Shown in pieces: positions 1-10,580 of a stretch of 64,000 bases of DNA (the stretch's first letter is position 1; the number at the start of each line of letters is the position of its first letter). The position numbers and the translations under genes were made by a program. This DNA comes from Synaphobranchus kaupii (Eukaryota > Chordata > Actinopteri > Anguilliformes > Synaphobranchidae), in the NCBI GenBank assembly GCA_029718625.1, contig CM056383.1:64604849-64668848 (forward strand). The letters are read 5' to 3'. The notes under the pieces were generated by a model. The model saw nothing but the letters and a program-made list of their open reading frames with translations, was not told where the DNA came from and did not search any database.

Positions 1-1493
1 AACGAGTTTTGTTTGATTATACAATGAAGCATTGTCAAACATCAATTCCATGAGGCTGTTCTCACAGCAGAGCATAGCCTAAATAGTATATAACATAGCC
101 TAAATAGCGTTCTTTTTTCGTAATGATTACAATAAATACACTAAAGCTGTCAGGTTGGGAACCCATAGGTTTACGCATATTTCCCCTTGTTTTATAATGT
201 CCTGCTTATGGAAATATGACCAACGCGTTTTTACTGGTAGCATAATGCCTTAAAACAAGCCCACTTTCCCAGGATTACATTTCCCCTATTCTCCCTAGTG
301 TTGGACAGTGGCATTGCCATCTGCAGAGAAAGAAGAGCATTGAGACATTATAAACTCATCACTTTACTGGAGACTGTCTTAGGAAGTGTCTGTACTGTAT
401 CTCCACACCTGCACTGTGATTGTATAACAGGCTCTGTAATTAAGTTGAAAACCTCTGAGGACTGGCTTAAAGAGAGTTCATGCTGTCTTGCTCCAGCGTC
501 ATTATCGTGAAGTTAATTCAAGATTACAATGACAACCTGATTAACTCAAATTAACCTGTGCTTCACAATGCACCTGTAAGTCATAAAATTAATGATGCCT
601 TAAAAGTTTGCTAAAGTCCCGATTTAATCATTGGCACGCTTGCATAAAGAGCGGGAAAAGTGTCACTTCTATGTCGACAATACTTACTTTAATGCCTCTG
701 CGTCACAAGCTTTAATTTGAGTGTTTTTCAAGGAATATGTCATAAAGTGGACTGCTCAATTGGCCCTTACACATTTCCCCAACTCAATTTCACCACGGCA
801 GAGGGAAAATTAAAAATTGTTGGAGGTTGGATATGGAAAATCAAGTTCTAATAAGCAGTGGAAAACTAAGGGATGGGTTCAGGCGAGCAAGAAAAAAGAT
901 ATTGAATGTTTCCCCCCACATACAGCATGCGTACCAGCTCAGCTACACCAATCTCAGGGGTACTGTTACATTCTGCACTGCAGTAAAATGTGTCCACTTT
1001 TCCCCCTAAGTGTTTTCATCTGATATGTTTTTATTGGTGGGGAGTTTGGAGCATCGCCTTTTTTCAGTGTGGCAGTCCCTGTAGGGACATTTTATGCTCT
1101 CCTCCATATTGGTAAGGCCAGAAATAAAATGAGAAATCTTTAAAGACCAACTGTAAAATCTGATCAATTCAACTATTAAATGGAAATAAAGAGATAAGAT
1201 TTGTGAACCACGAGGAGTTCTGCCATTTCATTTCACAACCTAAAAGAAACTGAAAATGTAATAATTTTAAAATGGTTTGTATGTACGTAGATATGAGAAT
1301 CCTTTTTGACAGAAATGACGCAAACTTGTAGGCACATGATTGTGCTGGCTCAAACGCGTACCATGATGCAACAGGGGACTCAGTCCCTCACTTCACCCGC
1401 TCATATTTGACCCCTCTTGGTCTTACAAGAGCAATATGAAATGGCATGCTCCACTAGCAGACCAGATGTGAAATTGTCAGATGCACGATCATA
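1..1493. other. Unique AT-rich DNA, no gene seen
   Basis: No open frame here resembles a known family. Short frames near 300-510 and 820-1020 look random. I see no paired terminal repeats. The stretch ends at the TA dinucleotide that flanks the Tc1-like element. Confidence 0.5.
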
Positions 1494-1495
1494 TA

Positions 1496-2401
1496 CAGAT
1501 CCTTTCCAAAAAATTAGAATATCATGGAAAAGTTTTTTTTTTTCCATAATTCCATTCAAAAAGTGAAACTTTCATAGATTATAGATTCATTACACACAAA
1601 GTGAAATATTTCTAGCCTTTATTTGTTTCATTTTTCATAATTTTGGCTTACAGCTCCAGAAAACCCCCAAAACAGTATTTCAAGAAATTAAAATAGCGTG
1701 TCGAAAATTTACTTCAGTTATTTCACAGAATGAGTGGAGTGGCTTGACTCGAGGAATCCGACAGTTGTAGCCCATGTCCCGGATACGTCTGTACGTGATG
1801 GTTTTTGAAGCACTGACTCCAGCCTCAGTCCACTCCCTCTGCATCTCCGCCAAATTTTGGAACCGTCTTTGCTTGACAATCCGCTGAAGCCTACGGTCAT
1901 CTCTTTTGCTTGTGCACCTTCTCCTGCCACATTTTTCCCTTCCACTAAACTTTCTATTGATATGCTTGGACACTGCACTCTGTGAACAGCCAGCGTCCTT
2001 AGCGATGACCTTTTGTGGCTTACCCATCTTCTGGAGGGTGTCAATGATGGTCTTCTGGCCAATTTTCAAGTCTGCAGTCTTCCCCATACTGAACCAAACT
2101 GAGATAAACTTTGCAGGTGTTTTGAGTAAATTAGATGATAGTGTGACACTCAGTCTAAAACATTCATTCTCTGAAATAACTGAAGTAAATGCTGATTTTC
2201 GACACACTATTCTAATTTCTTGAAATACTGTTTTGGGGGGTTTTCTGGACCTGTAAGCCAAAATTATGAAAAATTAAACAAATAAAGGCTAGAAATATTT
2301 CACTTTGTGTGTCTATAATCTATGAAAGTTTCACTTTTTGAATGGAATTATGGAAAAAAAACAACTTTTCCATGATATTCTAATTTTTTGGAAAGGATCT
2401 G
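1496..2401 (-). mobile_element. Internally deleted Tc1-like transposon
   Basis: The two ends are long inverted repeats of about 200 bases, starting CAGATCCTTTCCAAAAAATT on the left and matching in reverse at 2382-2401. Both sides carry the TA that Tc1/mariner elements duplicate (1494-1495 and 2402-2403). At 906 bp it is shorter than the roughly 1.6 kb usual for a complete Tc1-like element, because the catalytic part of the transposase gene is missing. The terminal repeats and DNA-binding region survive, so it could be moved only by a transposase made elsewhere. Confidence 0.9.
1741..2087 (-). pseudogene. Tc1 transposase, DNA-binding half only
   Basis: A minus-strand open frame starting MGKTADLKIGQKTIIDTLQK reads through the paired helix-turn-helix DNA-binding region of Tc1-family transposases. 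It includes KVIAKDAGCSQSAVSKHINR (first HTH), a basic GREKCGRRRCTSKRD linker and the second HTH up to RIRDMGYNCRIPRVKPL. The frame then runs into the terminal repeat (stop near 1680). The DDE catalytic domain is absent, so it cannot cut DNA. The DNA-binding part is uninterrupted, unlike most relics here. The upstream Met at 2261 lies in the terminal repeat, so I take the internal MGK start by analogy with Tc1 family starts. Confidence 0.8.
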
Positions 2402-2403
2402 TA

Positions 2404-2720
2404 TGTGCACCATCCTTTTGCCAAGATAACAGCACTGGATTATCCAGGATTGTGCTTACATCCTGGAATGTTCTTGATCTGTTCAACAGTTGAAAATGGG
2501 CTTTTTCTTCACAATTGAAAGTATTGTGCGGCCTTCTGTGGTCGTTTGCTATTGCCGAGCTCACCAGTGCATTCTTACTCCCTAATATTGTATCAAACGT
2601 ATGGTTTTGACACACCCAATGTGTTGTCTATGTCTGATTGATTCCTTATGATTTTTCATCCTCAAGATGACCTGCTTTACTGGCATTGACACATATCAGT
2701 GTCGTAGCAGAACATTAGGT
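2404..2720 (-). pseudogene. Decayed mariner/Tc1 transposase N-terminus
   Basis: Read on the minus strand, this stretch resembles the N-terminal coding part of another fish Tc1/mariner family. A piece of the form MPVKQVILRMKNHKESIR is followed by degenerate frames with stops. The order of landmarks (CTCACCAGTGCATTCTT, then a run about a T-rich insert, then TTACTGGCATTGACAC) parallels the better preserved relic at 34785-35210. No terminal repeat is visible. The 1496-2401 element appears to have landed at its edge. Confidence 0.4.
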
Positions 2721-3799
2721 GCAATTAAAAAATCTAAATCCGTGCAGTAACAAGTCACTAATTAAAGCAGGTTTGCTTGGTGCACAAAGAAAGATGTGAC
2801 AAAATTATTAATATCAGCCTACCAATCAGCATGGGGGAAATCATTTGTAAAAAAAGAAATGTCCAAGTCAAAAAAAAAAAAAAAAACACATAAAAAACAG
2901 TTATCTTGTTGGCATAAGAAATTAAAAGTTATTAGTTAAAAAGGTGTTTTACAAATAGCCTAGCTATTCTGAGAAAGTTGTAAATCAAGTAACCTTTGTC
3001 ATACAGAAATGCCTCATGTTTATAACAAGCCAAATTTCACGAAATTAGTTGAGAATAAAGCGAGGTATCGTAGATTTTGTTTGTTTACAGCATACATGAT
3101 CTTAAACACCCTGATACATGGCTGTGCAGATGTATCTGAACCATAGATTGTAGAAAAATAGATCTGAAAAGCGCGAATGAGGGGCGTCTAGGTTTTTATA
3201 TCTATTGATTCTCCCATTCGTAGATTTTAATCTAAGCAATAACCACAATATAATCCCAGGAGTCTCCTGGATTGTGAAACGTTATGCATGATGTTATGAC
3301 CCTCGTTATGAATGTTTCAACTTTGTTTAGGAGAAATCATGTTTTTTGTGTTAGTTTGATTGGGATGGCAGGTTTGCCATCCGCCAAGTTTTGGCTTGGC
3401 GAGGCATGCCCCATACTATACAGCACCGAGAGTTTGCCACTTTTCAGGGTTTCCTACAGAAATAACCACAATGATCACACTCTCAGCCATTAAAGACATT
3501 AACTTCTGTAGGTTCTGACCTCAAGTAACCACACATAATTCATGTACAACGCCACACATCCACACAATAAAGCCCCAAACTTGGGTAATTTTTGCATTTC
3601 TTCTTCTTTTTCCTGCCAAATTTGTCATAGAAATGCTCAATACCCTCAAATAATAATTATCCTCATTGGATAACAACATCTCTTTGGCAAAATGTTAAAA
3701 AAAACTTCAGGGTTAATCAGAAAACACTTGTAGCTTCAAAGCAGGTAGGGTATTTGATTTCATAAACATATTTATACGAGAGATTTTGGAGAAATAAAT
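2721..3799. other. Unique AT-rich DNA
   Basis: No coding frame or repeat structure recognised, apart from an A-run near 2869-2886. Confidence 0.45.
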
Positions 3800-4205
3800 T
3801 AGGTGTCTGCTAAACCGAAGGTGCATTGGGTACTGTATATAGTAGACAACAGTAAGCAAGGGAAAACGCTGAATGCAATGTTGTACGTTTAAAAAATATA
3901 TAATTGTTTTTATACCGGAAACATGATTTTCTTAGCGTGTATAAACAGTGCATTTTATGCATTTTACAGTCTTTGGCTGTGGCAAGTTGAGGGTCATAAG
4001 AGGCAGAGCTTTGGCCTATTAATAGCACCCTGCTATTTTATTGCCCTGCAGTGCAACTGGACAGGCTGAGGTATTCGCAAGTGGCCACCCTTTTAAAAAA
4101 TCTGGCGTCAAAATTTACGGGGTTTTCTTAAAGCTGTGGTAATAATATGAATACTGTAATTGGGACATATATGACTACCACTAGGGGGCCAACGTGGATC
4201 GGGTT
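3800..4205. repeat. Diverged interspersed repeat, copy 1
   Basis: This block shares landmarks, in the same order and orientation, with 20220-20640: TTAGCGTGT, TTTTATTGCC/TTTTATGC, TATTA(AT)AGCACCCTGCT, TTGCGTC/TGGCGTC and finally CACTAGGGGGCCAA. The copies are only moderately similar, so this is an old family. I cannot name it. Confidence 0.5.
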
Positions 4206-4906
4206 AAATTTATATGCATTATCATTATCAGTTAGGCTACTCATAACACAGTACAAATAAATATCTCAACAAAAAATGTTTTCAAAGTACAGAAATTCCA
4301 AATTACTCACGCATACAAAGCACAGTCTAATAAAACTAGCTAAATCTAGGCCTGCCATTAAAAGTATTGACATGGAAATGAAGCCAAGTTACAACAAACT
4401 AAACAAACTCTATTCAAAAGCAATGGTAACCAATGTTTCCTAAATTATTTGCTGTAACTTGTGCCCTGTGTTTTTTCATCTTATCATCTGAAGAGAATGT
4501 GGTCAATCAAACTTTTTGTGTGACATCATCAAAGTGTCAAATAACAAAAATTGCCTCATGGAAGAAGGCATCATTTAAATGAACGTTCTAAACAGCAGAG
4601 GAAAAATTACACTTCAGAAAGGATATGTTTCAAGGTTTAAATTTAAAGTTTGTTGACTGGCAGACAGACTTTGATCCCAACAGAGATATTTTTGAGGGGT
4701 AAATAAATACATACAGATAAAAATGACAAATATTTAGGCCTACTAAGTAAATATCTTTCAATCCTTTACAGCCATATGTTTGCCCCATTAATGTACTGTA
4801 TGTTTAGCCAAATAGCCACACTTGGCATTTTTGTATGTTGAAAACGTTTTTTTGTTGAGATTTGGATATACAGTACATGGACGAGCATAATCCCCAAAAG
4901 ACATAA
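4206..4906. other. Unique AT-rich DNA
   Basis: No gene or repeat recognised. It lies downstream (minus-strand sense) of the exon-like frame at 4907-5107. Confidence 0.45.
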
Positions 4907-5107
4907 TCAAATAGTTTCTCGTTGCGGTCCTCTATCATTTCCAGGCCTGCTGATGTCCAACCCATCACACTGTTTCAACAGCACTTTCGTCTTTAAGAGC
5001 ACCACCTCTGGAGATGTTTTTCCACTGGTAGAGATGCCCCTCCTGGAGTTTCCATATCTCACTACGTCCCAGTCTTTCAACTTGCTGCCTATGTATTGAG
5101 GTCTTTG
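4907..5107 (-). CDS. Possible terminal coding exon, function unknown
   Basis: On the minus strand a pyrimidine-rich tract followed by CTCAATCAAAG forms a plausible splice acceptor. It opens a 67-codon frame to a TGA at 4907. The residues have protein-like composition, with KLKDWDVVRYGN, RRGISTSGKTSPEVVLLKTK and LLKQCDGLDISRPG, unlike the low-complexity frames around it. No membrane segment or signal peptide is visible. I do not recognise a family. It could be the last exon of a host gene that continues beyond about 5.1 kb, a captured exon in a mobile element, or chance. No other exon was found nearby. Confidence 0.35.
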   Translation of the reverse strand, partial: QRPQYIGSKLKDWDVVRYGNSRRGISTSGKTSPEVVLLKTKVLLKQCDGLDISRPGNDRGPQRETI

Positions 5108-5147
5108 ATTGAGACAGAGAAATGACAGAGATAAAAAGTTAAACAAG

Positions 5148-6699
5148 TCTTTGACATCTCCTTAACCGTACCTGTAGCTATCAGCTACTAATGAGAGGTC
5201 AGTCAAATGAAGGATTGTATTCTTTATTGAAAATCTAAATTTTTCAGTATATGCAAGTTTATTTTTTATTTTTATCCGCTCTCTCTTTATCTCATCCTAG
5301 AGTAACATAGTGTATTCAACTCCTTCACCCACAGCATTTTAATGAAGATATATTTCAGTAAATATATCACACTGAATAAAGGACGGAAATCAGAGGGACG
5401 ATGGTTAGTTCACATTAACATAATCATGTGGGTTTAATTTTTCAATAAGCTAATTATGTATGAACAGACTGTAGACGTGCAAAAGTTAAACAATTTAAAT
5501 GTTGACAAAGCCATTCATTTGATCCGTCAGTGTCTATTTATAAAGCGCTGCTCATACAAAGTGTTCAGAAATGACAGCTGGTCACTTGATGATCTCCTCT
5601 TATGTCAGGAGTGATAACATGGATGTATCAAGATAAAAATATTTAACATGAGCAGAGAACTAGGACATCAGGGGGAAGACACTTTAATTAGCATTAGTGC
5701 AAAACCGATGTTACACAGAAGAGAAATGATATTACAATCATACAATCTGTTTGTTCCAATCCATTAGTCTTTCAGCCATTTTCTAATGGCTTTCTGAAGA
5801 AGTGTGACACATCAAACGAAAGGATAGAGGAGTATTGAAGGGGGTAATGCTCTTATTGACGATCTCTGATGGAGCGGCACATATAAACAACTGTCCGCCG
5901 TGACACACAGTAAGTTAAGGGCTCAGAGAGGTACAAGCCCAGCCAAGCGGAACGGCAGGCATCCTTCTTTAGTGGGGCTATAGGGATAGGTGAAGACAAT
6001 CGCCGTAAGGAGAAAAGCCAGCCAATCACAAACCTGGGACCAAGTATGTTTTTTCTTTAGTGTGAGCTCCCATTGCTCACTGCTACACTTGTATGTCACA
6101 GACAGGAGCGAGGGAGCAAAATCAACAAGTTCTTCTTTGATTTGTATTTCACCATGTGCAGAGTGGCAGCATGGCAGAGCATCGCAATTAGCAATTTGGA
6201 AATGGCGTGTTCGATTTTATTTCAGCTGGAAATTGGAAATAAACAGCCTCTCCCAGAGATGGATGAATTTCTATCTGAATGAGACTTATTGATATACCAT
6301 AAAGACTGCAACCATACATCTTTTAAACAACACAAATAATTAATCCAGCCATGTTTCTGCATCTAGAGATTTCTTGATAAATGTGGAGCAATATTAGAAT
6401 TTGGTTAAATATTTGTGGCATATAGTGTTCATAAGCTCAGCTATTCAGTTAATTTACATAGTAACTGGAATATGGCTTTTTGATCATTGAAGCTGTTCAC
6501 AGTGTGGACAGTTTTGGATTAAGAGAAAAGGTTAGATCATCATAATGTTTTCATTGTTAAAATTTTATTAAATTAATGTTAAATCCAATTTCATTGGAAC
6601 TTTGGTGAAAAGCAGCCATGGTTGAGATAATTTCAGTAATGCTTTTCCAAACATTGGATTCGCTTAATCTACCAAAAGTAATGTGGGAGCTCATCTATC
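5148..6699. other. Unique DNA, possible conserved non-coding block
   Basis: No TE signature was seen. Part of it (about 5490-5960) is evenly mixed in composition, with TAAT and TGATTA-type motifs, GATGATCTCC and CATAAAGCGCTG runs, and no low-complexity tract. Regulatory DNA is one possibility but there is no direct evidence. Frames at 5990-6290 are not family-like. Confidence 0.3.
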
Positions 6700-6914
6700 A
6701 TCCTAACATTCAATTCAAGTTTATTTGTCATATGTATACAATACAAGCATGCATTGCAACAATGAAAAGCTTAGTCGCGTTAGAAAAAAACTCCAGAATA
6801 AAAACAAAAACAGATAGCAACAACGACATAAACATAAGACCAGATACACATAGGGAGAAGAGGGGGTGGGGGGCAAAGTGCAAGTGTGCAGTCAAGAGTT
6901 CTAATTATTGTTCA
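6700..6914 (-). mobile_element. LINE 3' end (part 1 of split copy)
   Basis: In minus-strand sense this ends in the tail seen in many fish LINE 3' ends: GCGACTAAGCTTTTCATTG, then TACATATGACAAATAAACTT, then GAATTGAAT. Its upstream half continues at 8728 after an inserted TTAA-flanked element. Confidence 0.75.
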
Positions 6915-6918
6915 TTAA

Positions 6919-8723
6919 AGGGTAACAAAACACACTGGTTTCGCTAGACCCCGCCCCCTTTTGAAATTCGAAAAATGGCAAAATCTGGGTGATAAGGTAA
7001 TAATATAGGGGCTGAACTCCAGGTATGAAACCACGCCCCAGTATCAAACCACACACCAGCAATTGTTTTTCACTAGTAGCCAACAGATTATTTCTACTCT
7101 GGACAGCACTCACAGCGGCTGCTTTGTTCCATTCTCTCTCTCTCTCTCTCTCACACACACAAAACACGCTAGCTCAAGCTGCTGCCGAGCCCCCGTTTGA
7201 GCTTATAATGATGCGGCCAGCAAACAGAAAATTACACGCTGTCCTAATAGTACCCACGCCATGTAGGCTAATGAGTGGCGCGAACAATTAGTGTGCAAAG
7301 CAAGTTCTGTCAGAAAACCACTCGCTGTAGCCGACCATGGTCGGCTAGCAACCACGCGTCCCATACGCAACCAATCACATGCACACACCTCTAATGGAGT
7401 GCCCTTTGTAAGCCAAGTATCAGTTCTTGCTGTGCTGCTTGAATACTGGTGTGCACTGCTCTTTGTTTGCTTACGGCTTGTGTTAAAATAAATTTGCTGT
7501 CACCCTCCACCACCCCAGCTTCCACCTGTTGTTTGGATCTGCTTTAGTATGGGGGGTTTCTGGTCATCTCCTGTTTAGCGGGGGGAGATGCCCGTGCTCC
7601 GAAGCAGTACTAAAGCAGATCCATTCAGCGCCAAACTAAAATAATTATGCAGCACATTCATTCATTAAACATGTCATTTAAATACATGAGTTGTCCTGAG
7701 AGAACTCATTTTACAAAGGCTGTAGGCAATCACACTACCATTTCAACGGGTGCACATGTGGTCACTGCACTGAACTCTCTCCAAGAGAGAATGTCTGTTA
7801 GGGACGTACGTTGCAAAGCTAAACATGTAGCATGCATATACTACAACTCCTGGCTCAACTATTTGACCCACATATAGCAATAATGTACCCTAAAACATAA
7901 ATTCAACAATATTTTTTAAAAGTGACTTAATTAACCAACACTGAACGGTGTCATGCAGCGGGAGTAAGTTTGTTTACAAAAAATATTCAACATAAACAGG
8001 CCAGCAAAGGGCACAGTGTGAACAAAATAAACAATTGATACTTTACTTACCTCATCAGAATGTAAAATTTAGTTGGTTTTTTTAAATACAAAAATACAGG
8101 CAATATCCACACTGTTCATACAAGAGTAGCTCTCCACGTCCCTGTCCAGATGCGCAGTTTTCATATGCTTTATACTATATATTCATTTTTAATAAAGTAG
8201 CCTATATATTTATTTTAAAAAATAAACTAGCTAGCTACTTGCTAAGCTAGACGGAAAAGCGAGGGACTATCAAGCTAACTATAAAAAAATATATACCAAA
8301 AATAAGTAGGCTACTATAACTAGAATATTCAAAAAAGCTAAACTGTAAGCTAGCTATATCGTTTAATCGCTCTCTCTATCTCCTCTACATGCAGATCAAT
8401 CGCTGCGCTGCCCACCCTCGCTCCAAAACTTCAGGGTGTAGCCATCGAACTATCGGTGGGCGTAGCTGTACATGTTTCTATTTCGTCACCAGGAGGAATA
8501 CGTCAGCTGGATGAAATTTCTGGCCAATCACAGATTGAACGTGCAGTACCTAACATTTTACCACTAGAGACACTTTTGAGCCAGATTCTTAAAGTTTACA
8601 CTTTTTTGCGCTGACTGCAGTAATTTGTCAAGATTTTGACCAGGATCAATCAGTAATACTTAGAAAAAAAACAAATGTATCAGGTATCATCTAAAATAAG
8701 TCGTTTTAGTGCTTTGTTACCCT
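6919..8723. mobile_element. TTAA-flanked DNA element (Kolobok/piggyBac type)
   Basis: The left end reads AGGGTAACAAAACAC and the right end is its complement, GTGCTTTGTTACCCT (14 of 15 match). Exact TTAA lies outside each end (6915-6918 and 8724-8727). TTAA duplication is known for the piggyBac and Kolobok superfamilies, and the AGGG start fits Kolobok better. At 1805 bp it holds no transposase I can recognise, so it is probably non-autonomous. Inside are a TC/AC microsatellite (about 7131-7161) and a 15 bp inverted repeat (7535-7549 with 7608-7622). Excising it rejoins a LINE, which proves insertion. Confidence 0.85.
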
Positions 8724-8727
8724 TTAA

Positions 8728-9140
8728 GTAGCCGTATGGCTAGGGGGTAAAAACTGTCTCTGTATCTAGTTGCACGGGGGAGGGTAATTTGGAGACGGAA
8801 TATGATGTGAGCAGGGTGGCTACTGTCCCTGATGTCCCAGGAATTTGAAGCTGGTAACAGTTTCCACGGCAACCCCATCGATGGTGATGGGGGCGTGGCA
8901 TGGTTTCTTCAGCCGGAAGTCAACAGTCAGTTCCTTTGTCTTATTGACGTTAAGAAAAAGGTTGTTTGCTTCACACCACACCGCCAGGTCGCATACCTCA
9001 TCCCTGTAAGCTGATTCGTCATTGTTTGTTATCAGGCCGATCACTGTGGTGTCGTCTGCAAATTTGATGAATTAATTATTGTTGTGTTTGGCAAAGCTGT
9101 CATGAGTGAACAGGGAGTGTAGTAGAAGGCTCAGGGACAT
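8728..9140 (-). pseudogene. LINE reverse transcriptase fragment (L2/Rex-like)
   Basis: The minus strand encodes the palm of a non-LTR reverse transcriptase. FADDTTVIGL contains the catalytic FADD (about 9050-9063) and is followed by NNDESAYRDEVCDLAVWCEA, LFLNVNKTKELTVDF and the thumb-side TSFKFLG. A stop sits just before the catalytic motif, and the reading frame ends near 8820. After it comes a 3' untranslated region that continues across the 6919-8723 insertion to 6700. The copy is 5'-truncated and dead. Clade assignment to L2/Rex1/CR1 is from general motif resemblance. Confidence 0.85.
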
Positions 9141-9533
9141 TCTTCAGCATGTGCACCCATCTTGGCCCATTTTAAGGCATTCCCTGGTTGAATATAAAAT
9201 TAACACTATACTCGGTATGGAAGTATGGAGTTGACTGTACTGAGGGGCAGTCAGTTCAATAATTAGCCATGATTTTAATAAATTTTTTAAATAATCCTCA
9301 CATAATTGAATGCATTACATTCACGAAGCCTTTCAATACTTAACAAATGATGATGATGTATTTGATGATGAAAATACATATAATAGAGCAGCCATCACAT
9401 ACATTCATCAAGGATTTAAACACAATAAAGCCTATGAGGATTATTTTCATTGTGGTCCTCACAAGAAATACAAAAGACAAGAAAACCACTCGACAATTAA
9501 AAAATACAACCAAAGACAAAACAGTAAAATTGT
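9141..9533. other. Unique AT-rich DNA
   Basis: Contains a short ATGATGATG run near 9348. The small frames at 9310-9570 have a lysine/asparagine-rich composition expected from AT-rich sequence and no family resemblance. Confidence 0.4.
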
Positions 9534-9534
9534 T

Positions 9535-9573
9535 GTTTTACTGTTTTACAGCAAAACTGTAAAACAGTAAAAC
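9535..9573. repeat. Perfect 17 bp hairpin
   Basis: GTTTTACTGTTTTACAG is followed by the five-base loop CAAAA and then the exact complement CTGTAAAACAGTAAAAC. The flanks have little further pairing. It may be the core of a tiny inverted-repeat element. Confidence 0.85.
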
Positions 9574-9671
9574 TCAGTTTTGTGTTGCATGATTTTTTTA
9601 TTGGACGCATTTACAGTGTATAATATAAATTACATTACACTTGAGTGATTATTTAGTGATTATTTAGTACA

Positions 9672-9928
9672 GATAAATGACAATAAACCATACAACACAG
9701 TCGAATTAAAGGTCTCTGCCGTAATCCCAAGCAGAAAAGAAACCACTACAAGTCCCATTAAACAACTTGAGTAATAACGCTCAGCTCCCACAACAGAAGC
9801 ACAAATGACAGTAAACCATGCAACACAGCCGAATTAAAGGTCTCTGCCTTAATCCCAAGGAGAAAAGAAACCACTACCAGTCCCGCTAAACAACTTGAGT
9901 AATAACGCTCAGCTCCCACAACAGAAGC
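9672..9928. repeat. Tandem duplication, 128 bp period
   Basis: Two adjacent copies (about 9673-9800 and 9801-9928) each run from AAATGACAATAAACCAT through GTCTCTGCC and TAATAACGCTCAGC to CCACAACAGAAGC. They differ at only a few bases, so the duplication is fairly recent. Confidence 0.9.
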
Positions 9929-10470
9929 TCCACGGATTAATGCGACGCCGCCAGATGTGAGAGCTTTCAGCCCTCATACATCAGGCTGAAACGGCTGAAG
10001 TTTCCATTGAGTCATTTCGATTCCTCTGCAAATGTCGGCGGCACTGAACACTTCGCTCCGCCGAATACCTCATCGCCATTAAATTAGATTGTATTACTCA
10101 TTGCCGAATGACTGCGGGATTCAAATAAAGGGCGAATTTAACAGCACGCAGACTATTAACTCGGCGGATTTATACTGGTGCAGTCTGGAGCGACTAATGG
10201 GCCCAAATGAAGCCAGTACTGACACATTGAACCCTATTTTTCCACCCCAATGACTCACTTCTGACGGGCCATTTTTTATCAAGGAGATGTTCACGGAGGT
10301 GCAATGAATTAAAGCTCACATCACGACGGATTTTGCACTGTCCCTTACAAGTGCAGGAATCTATGGGAGCTGTGGCCTGTGGCGTCTGAGAGAAAGCTAG
10401 GAAAATAGACAAAACGCGCACATCCAACCTTTGCAGGTGCCGAACGGATGGGCAATCGTGAACAAACGAT
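9929..10470. other. Unique sequence, candidate conserved non-coding DNA
   Basis: This stretch is high-complexity, richer in CpG than its surroundings, and has no TE signature. It includes GCCATTAAATTAGATTG, TTCAAATAAAGGGCG and GCGACTAATGGGCCC. These homeodomain-like TAAT cores are compatible with an enhancer, but only cross-species conservation would show that. No coding frame is convincing. Confidence 0.3.
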
Positions 10471-10580
10471 GCGTTTCGATCAAAAAGATGTTCGTCAGGA
10501 TGGTGGGAAAAAACTCAAAATAAAACTGGGAGTCCGTCTCGGGGAGTGCCACGTGACGAAGATCTTTTTGATCGAAACGC
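10471..10580. repeat. 110 bp inverted repeat (stem-loop)
   Basis: The arm GCGTTTCGATCAAAAAGAT (10471-10489) recurs exactly inverted at 10562-10580. Pairing extends to 26 of 27 positions (10471-10497 with 10554-10580), leaving a 56-base loop. It lacks the TA or TTAA flanks of the surrounding elements. It could be a hairpin transcript precursor or the remains of a MITE. Confidence 0.85.
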
